From an uncultured Planctomycetaceae bacterium (lineage in GTDB: Bacteria > Planctomycetota > Planctomycetia > Pirellulales > Pirellulaceae), in the NCBI GenBank assembly GCA_903927685.1, contig CAIYOB010001308.1, forward strand, positions 1 to 9,099: DNA of 9,099 nucleotides, read 5' to 3'. Below are positions 1-6,348 of the stretch, in pieces. A model generated the notes under the pieces. That model was given only the letters and a program-made list of their open reading frames with translations, ran no database searches and was not told where the DNA came from. The translations under genes and the position numbers were made by a program. The stretch's first letter is position 1. The number at the start of each line of letters is the position of its first letter.

Positions 1-1
1 C

Positions 2-319
2 CCGCAGAAACTCGACGACCTGGTGGGTCCGTACCTGAGGCAACTGCCCCTGAATCCGTGCTGCGGCCAGCCGTTCCGCTACGAGCCGCAAGGCTGGCCA
101 CGCGACACACGCTGGGCGCTCTGGGACAAGCTGTACGGTCAATATGTTGCCAATTCGTTTGACGAGAGCATCGTTACCGTTGCCGCCGGCAGCCCGTTTC
201 TGTGGAGCCCTCCCGAGGGAGCAGGCTACGCCGAGTCGCAGAATGACGAACCGGCGACGATGCTGTTCGCGGACGGCGCGCAGGTCTACGGCGGATACCT
301 GTTCCTGGTCGAACCTTAG
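2..319 (+). CDS. C-terminal part of a hypothetical protein, 5' end outside window
   Basis: The frame is open from the first complete codon at position 2 to a TAG at 317-319, giving 105 visible residues. A GTG at 23 is in frame, but coding sequence continues upstream of it without a stop, so it is probably internal. The visible part contains LNPCCGQPFRYEP (about residues 17-29), which resembles the 'DPFSGxPFRY' motif near the C-terminus of many planctomycete hypothetical proteins. It then has a Trp/Tyr-rich stretch, SPFLWSPPEG, and ends GGYLFLVEP. No signal peptide or membrane helix is visible in this portion. The stop codon lies inside the outer edge of the palindromic repeat at 316-445, so the repeat may have set the present 3' end. 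The family resemblance is from memory and the function is unknown. Confidence 0.6.
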   Translation, partial: PQKLDDLVGPYLRQLPLNPCCGQPFRYEPQGWPRDTRWALWDKLYGQYVANSFDESIVTVAAGSPFLWSPPEGAGYAESQNDEPATMLFADGAQVYGGYLFLVEP

Positions 320-445
320 CGTCCGCGCAGAAATAACTTGCGCAATTTTGTGTAGGACGGATTGGCAATCCGTCCCTGTTTTTCCGGACGGATTACCAAT
401 CCGTCCTATGGTTAGTTGTCCAACTTATTCCTGCGCGGATGCTTA
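316..445. repeat. 130-bp near-perfect palindrome, MITE-like or REP-like element
   Basis: The two halves are reverse complements around a centre at 380/381. The inner arms 353-375 and 386-408 pair over 23 positions with one mismatch (366/395) and a 10-base T-rich loop. The outer arms 322-340 and 421-439 pair at 17 of 19 positions. The spacers between inner and outer arms have equal length but pair poorly. By hand count 47 of 60 arm pairs are Watson-Crick. Each inner arm is itself a palindrome (355-375 and 386-406, GGACGGATT...AATCCGTCC), so one large or two small hairpins can form. CTTAGC occurs directly at 315-320 and 442-447. It carries no transposase, so a non-autonomous element is a reasonable inference. 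A bidirectional terminator is an alternative. Confidence 0.7.
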
Positions 446-561
446 GCCGCTGGGCGGCCCGGAGCGACACCGGCAACAGGCCGATCCGGTTCCCTGAGCA
501 CGCCCTTGGCAAACTCCTCGGCGGCTTGGCAGAGGTTGCCCACACTTCACCGAGCATCTTT

Positions 562-803
562 CTAGCGCAGGGCCCCTTCGTCGCCGGATCGGCCGCGCCC
601 GCAGTTCGCAAGTACTGAAACAGCTTGTCCGCCGTGGTGCCGATATTCTCGATCTCGGAACTGGCCTGCGCTTCCAGCAGCGGCAGGGTAGTGATGCGCA
701 TCGAAGGATTCGGGATCAGTTCTACAGCCTGTTTGAGTTCAGCCAGCGCCGCTCGCGCCGTAACACATTGCTTCAGGACGGACTTCGTTTCCAACTCAAC
801 GAG
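562..803 (-). pseudogene. Fic/DOC-family N-terminal fragment, decayed
   Basis: On the minus strand, from about 803 down to 576, the translation closely matches my memory of the N-terminal region of Fic-domain proteins of the Shewanella SoFic type. Recognisable pieces are [46 protein letters not shown] and ADPATK. Just after ADPATK the family usually continues EALRYR. Here the DNA has one base too few and then reads ALR followed by TAG (564-562) where Tyr is expected. This indicates a one-base deletion and a nonsense change. Upstream, the frame meets a stop at 806-804, so the usual first dozen or more residues are gone, and a repeat element begins there. The catalytic HxFx(D/E)GNGR region is absent. 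Intact relatives transfer AMP to protein hydroxyls, but this remnant cannot. Confidence 0.7.
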
Positions 804-885
804 CTACGTGTGGCGAACCCCCTGCTCTTGCCACTGGGGGCTCGCTGCACTCGACCCCAGGCATCCCAAAACTCAGCCTTGACGG
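799..885 (+). repeat. Dispersed inverted-repeat element, copy 1 (left end missing)
   Basis: This copy aligns with 4859-4948. It shares ACGAG.TACG, then TGGCGA.CCCCC, then CTGGGGGCTCG.TGCACTCGACCCCAGGCA (CTGGGGGG in copy 2), and ends with AGCCTTGACGG (875-885). The distance from the CTCGACCCC arm to the AGCCTTGACGG tail is 25 bases in both copies. The left arm TGGGTGCCTGGGGTCGAG seen at 4839-4856 is absent. In its place is the Fic-like fragment, with a few ambiguous bases at the junction (799-803). Either the element was truncated on arrival or a later deletion removed both its left arm and the 5' end of the Fic-like gene. Confidence 0.7.
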
Positions 886-950
886 GAACGACTAGCCAGC
901 AGAAGGCTCCTCGTCAGCGCTCCTTGCTGGGCGCTCGCTTGCCGATACCC

Positions 951-956
951 TACAAT
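951..956 (+). promoter_or_regulatory. Possible -10 box for the oxidoreductase operon
   Basis: TACAAT matches five of six positions of the sigma-70 -10 consensus and lies 42 bases before the ATG at 999. This would give a leader of about 35 bases. There is no good -35 at 17-base spacing. The nearest, TTGCTG at 924-929, is 21 bases away, so an activator or a different spacing would be needed. An imperfect inverted repeat (896-906 with 922-930) overlaps the -35 zone and could be an operator. This is a motif guess only. Confidence 0.3.
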
Positions 957-998
957 CGTCGCTGTGGCGGAACCGGTGCAATCACAGGAGCAACACGC

Positions 999-2114
999 AT
1001 GAGTCAGAAGCAAGTCAAGGTGGCGATCGTCGGGCTGGGGTTTGGGGCCGAGTTCATTCCGATCTACCAGCGGCACCCGGCCGCGGAGATGTATGCTATC
1101 TGCCAACGGAACACCGAGCGGCTGCAGCGGGTCGGCGACACGTTCGGTATCGCCCAGCGATATTCGCGGTTCGATGACGTGCTGGCCGATCCGAACGTCG
1201 ACTTCGTGCATATCAACTCGCCGATTCCGGATCACGCCTGGATGTCCATCGCAGCGTTGAAAGCCGGCAAGCACGTGCTGTGCACGGTGCCGATGGCGAC
1301 GACGATCGAGGAGTGCCGCGAGATCGTCGACCTGGTCCGGCAGACCGGCCTGAAATACATGATGGCCGAGACGGTCGTGTACTCCCGCGAGTTCCTGTTT
1401 CTGAAGGAGATGTACCAGAAGGGCGAATTGGGCAAGATTCAGTACCTGGCCGCTTCTCATCCCCAGGACATGGACGGCTGGCCGGACTACTGGCAGCGGA
1501 TGATCCCGATGCACTACGCCACGCACGTGGTCAGCCCTTGCTTGGGATTGATGAACAAACCGGCCGAGTATGTCTCGTGCTTCGGCTCGGGCACCGTCCG
1601 GGACGACATCCGGGTCAAGTCGGGAAATCGCTTTGCCGTCGAGTCGTGCCATATCGCGATCAAGGACTCGGACGTCGCCGCGCACATCTGGCGGTTCCTG
1701 TACGATACGGCCCGGCAGTACCGCGAGAGCTTCGACGTGTACGGCACGAAGCAAAGCTTCGAGTGGACGCTGGTCGAAGGCCAGTCGCACGTTCTGCACA
1801 CGGCCAAGAAACCCGAACCGGAGATCGCGGCGCCGGTCTCGATACCGGACTTTGCCCACCTGCTGCCCGAGCCGATCCGTCCGTTCACGCGTTCGATCCA
1901 GGATTCCGAGCATCTGTCGTTCATCCAAGGCGCCGGCCACGGCGGCTCGCATCCGCACCTGGTCAACGAGTTTGTCAGCGCCCTGACCCAGGGCCGCGAT
2001 CCCTGGCCCAACGCGGTCCAATCGGCCAACTGGACGTGCGTGGGCCTGTGCGCCCACGAATCGGCGCTGGCCGGCGGCAAGATCGTTCCCTTGCCGGAAT
2101 TCACCCTCGGTTGA
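999..2114 (+). CDS. Gfo/Idh/MocA-family oxidoreductase (cytoplasmic), atypical EKP motif
   Basis: This 371-residue protein has the two-domain family architecture. It opens with an N-terminal Rossmann fold carrying GLGFGAEF (residues 12-19) for NAD(P) binding, followed by a C-terminal alpha/beta domain. The start is the ATG at 999, preceded by AGGAG (986-990) 8 bases upstream. The open frame runs further upstream to 768, but that extension lacks a leader and covers a repeat. After KHVL, the usual EKP motif, whose Lys contributes to cofactor binding and catalysis, reads TVP (96-98). The candidate active-site His region is MHYATHVVSP (171-180), and a late GGSHPHLVNEF follows (315-325). There is no signal peptide, so it is probably cytoplasmic. 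Family members oxidise sugars, inositols or glycosides, but the substrate is not predictable here. It is the first gene of a three-gene operon, 17 bp before the next. Confidence 0.9.
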   Translation: MSQKQVKVAIVGLGFGAEFIPIYQRHPAAEMYAICQRNTERLQRVGDTFGIAQRYSRFDDVLADPNVDFVHINSPIPDHAWMSIAALKAGKHVLCTVPMATTIEECREIVDLVRQTGLKYMMAETVVYSREFLFLKEMYQKGELGKIQYLAASHPQDMDGWPDYWQRMIPMHYATHVVSPCLGLMNKPAEYVSCFGSGTVRDDIRVKSGNRFAVESCHIAIKDSDVAAHIWRFLYDTARQYRESFDVYGTKQSFEWTLVEGQSHVLHTAKKPEPEIAAPVSIPDFAHLLPEPIRPFTRSIQDSEHLSFIQGAGHGGSHPHLVNEFVSALTQGRDPWPNAVQSANWTCVGLCAHESALAGGKIVPLPEFTLG

Positions 2115-2131
2115 AAACAAGGAGTGCAGCG

Positions 2132-3457
2132 ATGACAAGTCGAAGAACTTCGCCCAGTCGCATCCCTCGCCGCGGTTTCCTGGCCTCCCTGCTCGCCGCG
2201 GGCACCACCCCCTGGTTCGTGCCGGCCCGCGTCTTTGGGGCGCCCGGCCGGGCCGCGCCCTCGGACAAGATCACGGTCGGTGTGATCGGCGTCGGGGCGC
2301 AAGGCCAGGGCGACATGCAGAACTTCCTGAGCAACGACAGCGTCCGCGTGACCGCGATCTGCGACGTCAACCAGCGGAAGCTCGCCAGCGCCCGCCAGCG
2401 GATCAGCCAGGCGTACGGCAACCCGGACGTCAAAGTGTTTGCCGATTTCCGCGAACTGAACGCGGACCCGGCGATCGACGCGGTGCTGATGGCCCTGCCG
2501 GTCCATTGGCACAGCATTCCGGCGATCGATGCGATCACGCACGGCAAGCACATCTATCACGAAAAGCCGATGGGCCTGTCGTTCGAGGAAGCGCGGCGGG
2601 TCCGCGCCGCGGTGCGCAAGCACGGCGTGGTGTTTCAGTTCGGCACCCAACAGCGGTCCGATATGAAGTTCCGTTGGGCCTGCGAACTGGCTCGCAACGG
2701 CCGCTTGGGCAAGCTGCAGGAGATTCAGGTCTCTGCGCCTGGGGGCAAGCAGGTGCCGGCGTTCGGCGAGCAGCCCGTCCCGGATTACGTCGATTGGGAC
2801 CGCTGGGTCGGGCCGGCGCCCCTGACGCCGTTCCACGAAGCCAAGCTACAACGCGACAACCACGAGAACATGACCCAGTTCTCGCTGGGGATGATCTCCT
2901 GCTGGGGCATTCATCACTTGGACATCGCCCAGTGGGGCAACGGCGCGGACGACACCGGCCCCAGCACGATCGAGGGCGAGGGCCAGTTTCCCGCCGAGGG
3001 CGGTTGCGACGCGATCCTGCGCTGGCGAGTGCGTTTCGAGTACGCCCAGGCCGCGCCGGTGACGTTCGTCAACGACGGGACGCCGGGATTCGAGCACGGC
3101 ATCCGCTTTGTGGGCGAAGCGGGTTGGGTTCACGTCTTGCGCGGCGCGATCAAGGCCTCGGACGAGCAGATCCTGCGCGATCCGCAGAACAAGGTCGACA
3201 CGATGCCCGTGCAGCTGCCGGTCAGCCACCACCACACCGACAACTTTGTCGCGGCGGTCAAGGCCGGCGCGCGGGCGATCTGCGATATCGAAGCGGCCGT
3301 GCGCGGCGACACGTTGTGCCAGTTGGGTTTGATTGCCGTCAAGCAGGGCCGCAAACTGCAGTGGGACCCGCAGGCCGAACGGATCGTCGGCGACGAGGCG
3401 TCCAACGCGTTGCTCCAGCCGCGACCTTTCCGCGGAGACTGGGAGTTGCCGGTATGA
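2132..3457 (+). CDS. Tat-exported Gfo/Idh/MocA-family oxidoreductase
   Basis: This 441-residue protein begins at the ATG at 2132 with AAGGAG (2119-2124) 7 bases upstream. The N-terminus carries a twin-arginine leader, IPRRGFLASLLAAG (R13-R14 then a hydrophobic stretch), with likely cleavage near VFGAPG or just after. Export in folded form would fit a protein with a bound dinucleotide. The Rossmann motif is GVGAQG (53-58). EKP is intact at 144-146. WGIHHLDIAQW (258-268) carries the His region typical of the family, and the C-terminus has SHHHTDNF (365-372). This matches the large planctomycete group of Tat-leader Gfo/Idh proteins, which are thought to act on glycans or sugar derivatives in the periplasm-like space. 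Its stop overlaps the start of the hydrolase gene (ATGA), implying translational coupling. The reaction and substrate are unknown. Confidence 0.93.
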   Translation: MTSRRTSPSRIPRRGFLASLLAAGTTPWFVPARVFGAPGRAAPSDKITVGVIGVGAQGQGDMQNFLSNDSVRVTAICDVNQRKLASARQRISQAYGNPDVKVFADFRELNADPAIDAVLMALPVHWHSIPAIDAITHGKHIYHEKPMGLSFEEARRVRAAVRKHGVVFQFGTQQRSDMKFRWACELARNGRLGKLQEIQVSAPGGKQVPAFGEQPVPDYVDWDRWVGPAPLTPFHEAKLQRDNHENMTQFSLGMISCWGIHHLDIAQWGNGADDTGPSTIEGEGQFPAEGGCDAILRWRVRFEYAQAAPVTFVNDGTPGFEHGIRFVGEAGWVHVLRGAIKASDEQILRDPQNKVDTMPVQLPVSHHHTDNFVAAVKAGARAICDIEAAVRGDTLCQLGLIAVKQGRKLQWDPQAERIVGDEASNALLQPRPFRGDWELPV

Positions 3458-4812
3458 ACTGTGTGCAACGCTGGATGACCTGCCTGCTGGTGCCCACGGC
3501 GTTGGTCTTCACGTGCCGGGGCGGTCGACTGGACGCCGCCGACCTGCGGGTCGGCGCAGCCGCAGTCGAACTGCTGGCCGAGGACACGATGGTCATCGCC
3601 GGAGGCATCGGGCCGTGGTATGCGAAGGGTCAAGAGGGGAAGTTGCGGGCGACGGCGGTCGTGCTGCAGAAGCCGCCCGCCGCCAAGGTGGCGCTCGTGA
3701 GCGTCGACGTCTTGATGCTGACCCGCGACCTGCTCGATCCGGTCGCGGCCGAGATCGAGCAGGCATGCGGGATTCCTGCTGCGGGCGTGTTGATCCACAC
3801 GACGCACACCCATCACGCGCCCAGCACGATGCGCGTCCATGAATACGACCGGGACGAGACATTCTGCCGCCGTGTCCAGCAGGGCATCGTCCAAGCGGTC
3901 AAGGAGGCGGACTCGAAGCTCGCTGACGCGACGTTCCAATTCCATTTGGGCAAGGAAGAGTCCGTCGGCCAGAACAGCCGCCTGCTGTTGTCCGACGGCA
4001 CGATCTACTGGGTAGGCCCGCGCGACGACGCCGTCCGCCCCACCGGTCCCTTCGATCCGGATGTGCCCGTGCTGGCCTTTCGCAATCCTGCCGGTGCTCT
4101 GCTCGCCGTCGTGTTCGGCCATTCCACCCACTCGATCGGCAGTCTGACCGGCGGCGTCCGGTCGCCCACCTTCTACGGCATGGCGGCGCAACGGATGGAG
4201 ACAGAGTTGGGCGGCGTGTTCGCCTTTCTCGAAGGAGCCTCAGGATCGACGCACCGTTTCGAGCCCGATCCGCCCGAGGCGGCCCGACGGATTGAAGCCG
4301 CCGTGCGTGACGCACTGAGCCGCGCCCAGGCCGAGCCGGTTGGCGTGGTGGCGTCGCTCAAGCGGCCGTTTGTTTTCCAGGTCCGCAAGTTCGATGAAGC
4401 CGCCGAGGATCGCGCGGTCACCGCCTACTGCACCAAGCGGATCGGCGGCGGTGCGCCGGGTGTGATCGCTGTGTTCCGCAAGATGCGGGGCGAACTGGCA
4501 GCACATCAGGGCGAATCGCGGACCACTTGGATCCAAGCGGTCCGCATCGGCGACGTGGCCCTGGTCGGCGTGCCGGCGGAGTTCTTCACCAGCCTGGGGG
4601 TGGAGCTGAAACGTCGCTCGCCAATCAAACAGACCTATCTCGCCGAGCTGTCCAACGACTGGATCGGCTACCTGCCGGACCGTGAGGCCCACGAGTTGGG
4701 TGGGTACCAGGTGTGGACTGGGTTTCACAGCTACGCCGAACCCGGGACGGGGGAACGCCTGGTGGATGAGGCGGTGGGAATGTTGCGGGAACTGGCGGAG
4801 GTACGGCCGTAG
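3454..4812 (+). CDS. Neutral/alkaline ceramidase-like secreted hydrolase
   Basis: This 452-residue protein starts at an ATG that overlaps the preceding stop (ATGA, 3454-3457). A hydrophobic N-terminus (about residues 8-20, LLVPTALVFT) followed by RLDAAD suggests a signal peptide. Features of the neutral ceramidase family are IHTTHTHHAP (114-123) and GHSTHSIGS (222-230), both rich in candidate zinc-binding His. FLEGASGS (258-265) sits at the place of the family's GxxGD loop. VPAEFFTSLG (373-382) has a candidate Glu ligand, and SNDWIGYLPDREAHELGGYQV (400-420) has a candidate Tyr ligand. True neutral ceramidases hydrolyse N-acyl sphingosines and carry an extra C-terminal domain. This protein is clearly shorter than those enzymes and ends soon after the Tyr motif. 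The amidase-type fold is well supported. Ceramide as substrate is not, since bacteria in this group carry many such paralogues. Confidence 0.85.
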   Translation: MNCVQRWMTCLLVPTALVFTCRGGRLDAADLRVGAAAVELLAEDTMVIAGGIGPWYAKGQEGKLRATAVVLQKPPAAKVALVSVDVLMLTRDLLDPVAAEIEQACGIPAAGVLIHTTHTHHAPSTMRVHEYDRDETFCRRVQQGIVQAVKEADSKLADATFQFHLGKEESVGQNSRLLLSDGTIYWVGPRDDAVRPTGPFDPDVPVLAFRNPAGALLAVVFGHSTHSIGSLTGGVRSPTFYGMAAQRMETELGGVFAFLEGASGSTHRFEPDPPEAARRIEAAVRDALSRAQAEPVGVVASLKRPFVFQVRKFDEAAEDRAVTAYCTKRIGGGAPGVIAVFRKMRGELAAHQGESRTTWIQAVRIGDVALVGVPAEFFTSLGVELKRRSPIKQTYLAELSNDWIGYLPDREAHELGGYQVWTGFHSYAEPGTGERLVDEAVGMLRELAEVRP

Positions 4813-4838
4813 GAGTCGTCAAGTCTGAGAATTGGGGG

Positions 4839-4948
4839 TGGGTGCCTGGGGTCGAGCCACGAGGTACGCGAGTGGCGAGCCCCCAGTTTTGGCCTCTGGG
4901 GGGCTCGTTGCACTCGACCCCAGGCACCCAACCACCAAGCCTTGACGG
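4839..4948 (+). repeat. Dispersed inverted-repeat element, copy 2 (complete)
   Basis: Perfect 18-bp inverted arms are TGGGTGCCTGGGGTCGAG (4839-4856) and its reverse complement (4913-4930). Between them is an inner hairpin in which CGAGCCCCCAG (4876-4886) pairs with CTGGGGGGCTCG (4896-4907), with one bulged base and a 9-base loop. A tail ending AGCCTTGACGG (4938-4948) is shared with copy 1. The element begins 27 bases after the stop of the hydrolase gene. As RNA it would fold into a long stem and could terminate or protect the upstream message, although no T-run follows. There is no coding capacity. A REP- or MITE-type element is the best description. Confidence 0.75.
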
Positions 4949-5079
4949 CGCAGCAGGCTGACAGCCTTGGCTCGGGGGGGGGTGTAACCACAGCGTGCCG
5001 CGCGCACACTAGGGATCGGCGAAGGGACAACGGACGCTTCTTCGATCGCCGTGGATTGTTCGAGATGCATGAGATTCGC

Positions 5080-5154
5080 GTGTAGGAGTGGGTGTACGAG
5101 TACGTGTCGGTGTCGGTGTACAGCACGCTCCCCGTACACGTACTCGTACACTCC
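5080..5154. repeat. Degenerate hexamer repeat forming a 16-bp stem
   Basis: The left side consists of seven consecutive 6-base units at 5080-5121: GTGTAG, GAGTGG, GTGTAC, GAGTAC, GTGTCG, GTGTCG, GTGTAC. The right side (5134-5151) has three units in inverted orientation. As a result 5092-5107 pairs perfectly with 5136-5151 (16 bp), leaving a 28-base loop. It is not followed by a T-run, so a simple intrinsic terminator is unlikely. It lies 175 bases before the ABC operon and could affect its leader RNA. It could equally be a neutral microsatellite with an inverted duplication. Confidence 0.7.
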
Positions 5155-5328
5155 TGTCTCTTCCTGGTCGGAATGCGACAGTTGTTTCTTTGCCTGTCCC
5201 GGGCATGATTGGGAAGGCCGTGGTGTGGGTTACGAATTTCGCGCGGTGAGACCAAGAACCGGCCCGGGCGAGCGAATACGCGACGGGGGATTCCCTGCCC
5301 CGGCGGGTTGGCGAAGGAGAAACGCACT

Positions 5329-6348
5329 GTGTCCTTGGCGATTTGCACCGAACATCTGACGAAAATCTACGGCGGCAAGGTCATCGCCGTCAACGACATG
5401 AACCTGCACGTGCCTGCCGGCTCGATCTACGGGCTGTTGGGCCCCAACGGCGCCGGCAAGACCACCACGTTGCGGTTGCTGTTGGGCCTGCAGCAGCCGA
5501 CGGCCGGCAAGGCGGAGATCTTTGGTCAAACCTGCGGCGTGAACGCCACGGCGGTTCGCGGCCTGATCGGCTTTCTGCCCACCCACCCCACGCTGCCGGG
5601 GCATCTGCGGCCGGTGGAATACCTGGAATTGCTGGGCAAGGTCTGCCGTCTGCCGGCCCAGGTGCGCAAACCGCGATTGACTTCCCTGCTGCGGGCTGTG
5701 GGGTTGCTGGACGCGACGGACCAGCGGATCGAGACGTTTTCCACGGGGATGCGGACCCGGCTGGGGATTGCCGCCTCGCTGTTGGCCGATCCACCGCTGT
5801 TGCTGTGGGACGAACCGACGGCCGGCCTGGACCCCGCGGCCCGGCGGTTCACGCTGGATTTGATCCGCGACTTGGGCCAGACGCGGACGATCCTGGTGGC
5901 GACGCACATCCTGAACGATATCGATCAGATCTGCGATCACGTGGGGGTGATGTACGAAGGCCGCATGATTTTCAGCGGGCCGATGCGGGAGATGAAGCGG
6001 CGCCTGCAGCGCGACGAATTCCACCTGGAGGTCGATGGGCCGGCCGAGGCGCTGCCGCGGGCGGTCGAACAAGTCGCCCGGTTGCCGGGAGTGCTGGCCC
6101 GCGCGGGTGACCCGCATATCTTGATCGTCGCGATCGCCGCCGATGCCAGCCGCGCCGCCGCCTTGGCGAAAATCCTGGAGTTGGTGGACGCCGCCGGCTT
6201 GACGCTGCTGTCGATCCAGTCGGCCCACAACGATACCGAGCACGCGTATCTGCAATTGTTACAAGAGGACCAAGCGCATGGATTCCGGCGATTCGAGTTC
6301 CCGAAGCGGCGCGGCGCTGATGCCGGCGCTGGCGATTCTGCAGTATGA
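5329..6348 (+). CDS. ABC transporter ATP-binding protein (ABC-2 export type)
   Basis: This 339-residue ATPase is best started at the GTG at 5329, with AAGGAG (5314-5319) 9 bases upstream. The open frame back to 5209 adds sequence unlike any ABC N-terminus. Motifs in order are Walker A GPNGAGKTT (38-46), Q-loop region GFLPTHPTLPG (81-91), signature FSTGMRTRLG (137-146, a divergent LSGGQ), Walker B LLLWDEP with catalytic Glu162, D-loop AGLDP (165-169) and H-loop His193. All motifs needed for ATP hydrolysis are present. The region after about residue 230 resembles the accessory C-terminal domain of ABC-2 ATPases. It energises transport with the permease encoded next, from the cytoplasmic face of the membrane. 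The last 23 residues are encoded in the 71-bp overlap with the permease gene and look low-complexity. The substrate is unknown. Confidence 0.93.
   Translation: MSLAICTEHLTKIYGGKVIAVNDMNLHVPAGSIYGLLGPNGAGKTTTLRLLLGLQQPTAGKAEIFGQTCGVNATAVRGLIGFLPTHPTLPGHLRPVEYLELLGKVCRLPAQVRKPRLTSLLRAVGLLDATDQRIETFSTGMRTRLGIAASLLADPPLLLWDEPTAGLDPAARRFTLDLIRDLGQTRTILVATHILNDIDQICDHVGVMYEGRMIFSGPMREMKRRLQRDEFHLEVDGPAEALPRAVEQVARLPGVLARAGDPHILIVAIAADASRAAALAKILELVDAAGLTLLSIQSAHNDTEHAYLQLLQEDQAHGFRRFEFPKRRGADAGAGDSAV

Larger units (their letters stand above)
320..998. other. Gene-poor spacer with repeats and a gene relic
   Basis: This 679-base stretch has no intact gene that I can support. From left to right it holds most of the palindromic element, about 115 bases (446-561) with nothing recognisable, the decayed Fic-like fragment on the minus strand, a left-truncated copy of the dispersed inverted-repeat element, and about 110 bases leading to the oxidoreductase gene at 999. 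That leader contains a possible -10 box and an imperfect inverted repeat (896-906 with 922-930, CCTTGCTGG arm, 2-base bulge). Reading frames across the stretch lack consistent codon bias or family resemblance outside the Fic fragment. Confidence 0.7.
4813..5328. other. Intergenic region between the two operons
   Basis: I see no gene in these 516 bases. The region contains the complete copy of the dispersed inverted-repeat element. It is followed by a small palindrome GGCTGACAGCC (4956-4966), a run of nine G (4974-4982), a hexamer-repeat hairpin (5080-5154), and about 170 bases of leader before the ABC operon. A weak promoter-like pair lies at TTGTTT (5182-5187) and CATGAT (5204-5209) with 16-base spacing, too poor to call. 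Antisense frames here are rich in Pro, Arg and Thr from the repeats and resemble nothing. Confidence 0.7.

Noticed and set aside
768..998. Upstream extension of the first oxidoreductase frame
   Set aside because: It crosses the repeat element and Fic relic, has no family similarity, and ATG 999 has AGGAG at the right distance.
1280..2131. Upstream extension of the Tat-oxidoreductase frame
   Set aside because: It is an out-of-frame shadow of the preceding gene. The ATG at 2132 has a strong ribosome site and starts a Tat leader.
873..2836. Long antisense frames (421 and 440 codons) over the two oxidoreductase genes
   Set aside because: Low-complexity Arg/Ala/Asp composition and no recognisable motif. 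The sense strand encodes well-conserved Rossmann proteins.
2506..3453. Upstream extension of the hydrolase frame
   Set aside because: It is an out-of-frame shadow of the oxidoreductase gene. The ATG at 3454 starts a signal peptide and overlaps the previous stop.
5092..5151. Intrinsic terminator
   Set aside because: The stem is strong but the loop is 28 bases and no T-run follows.
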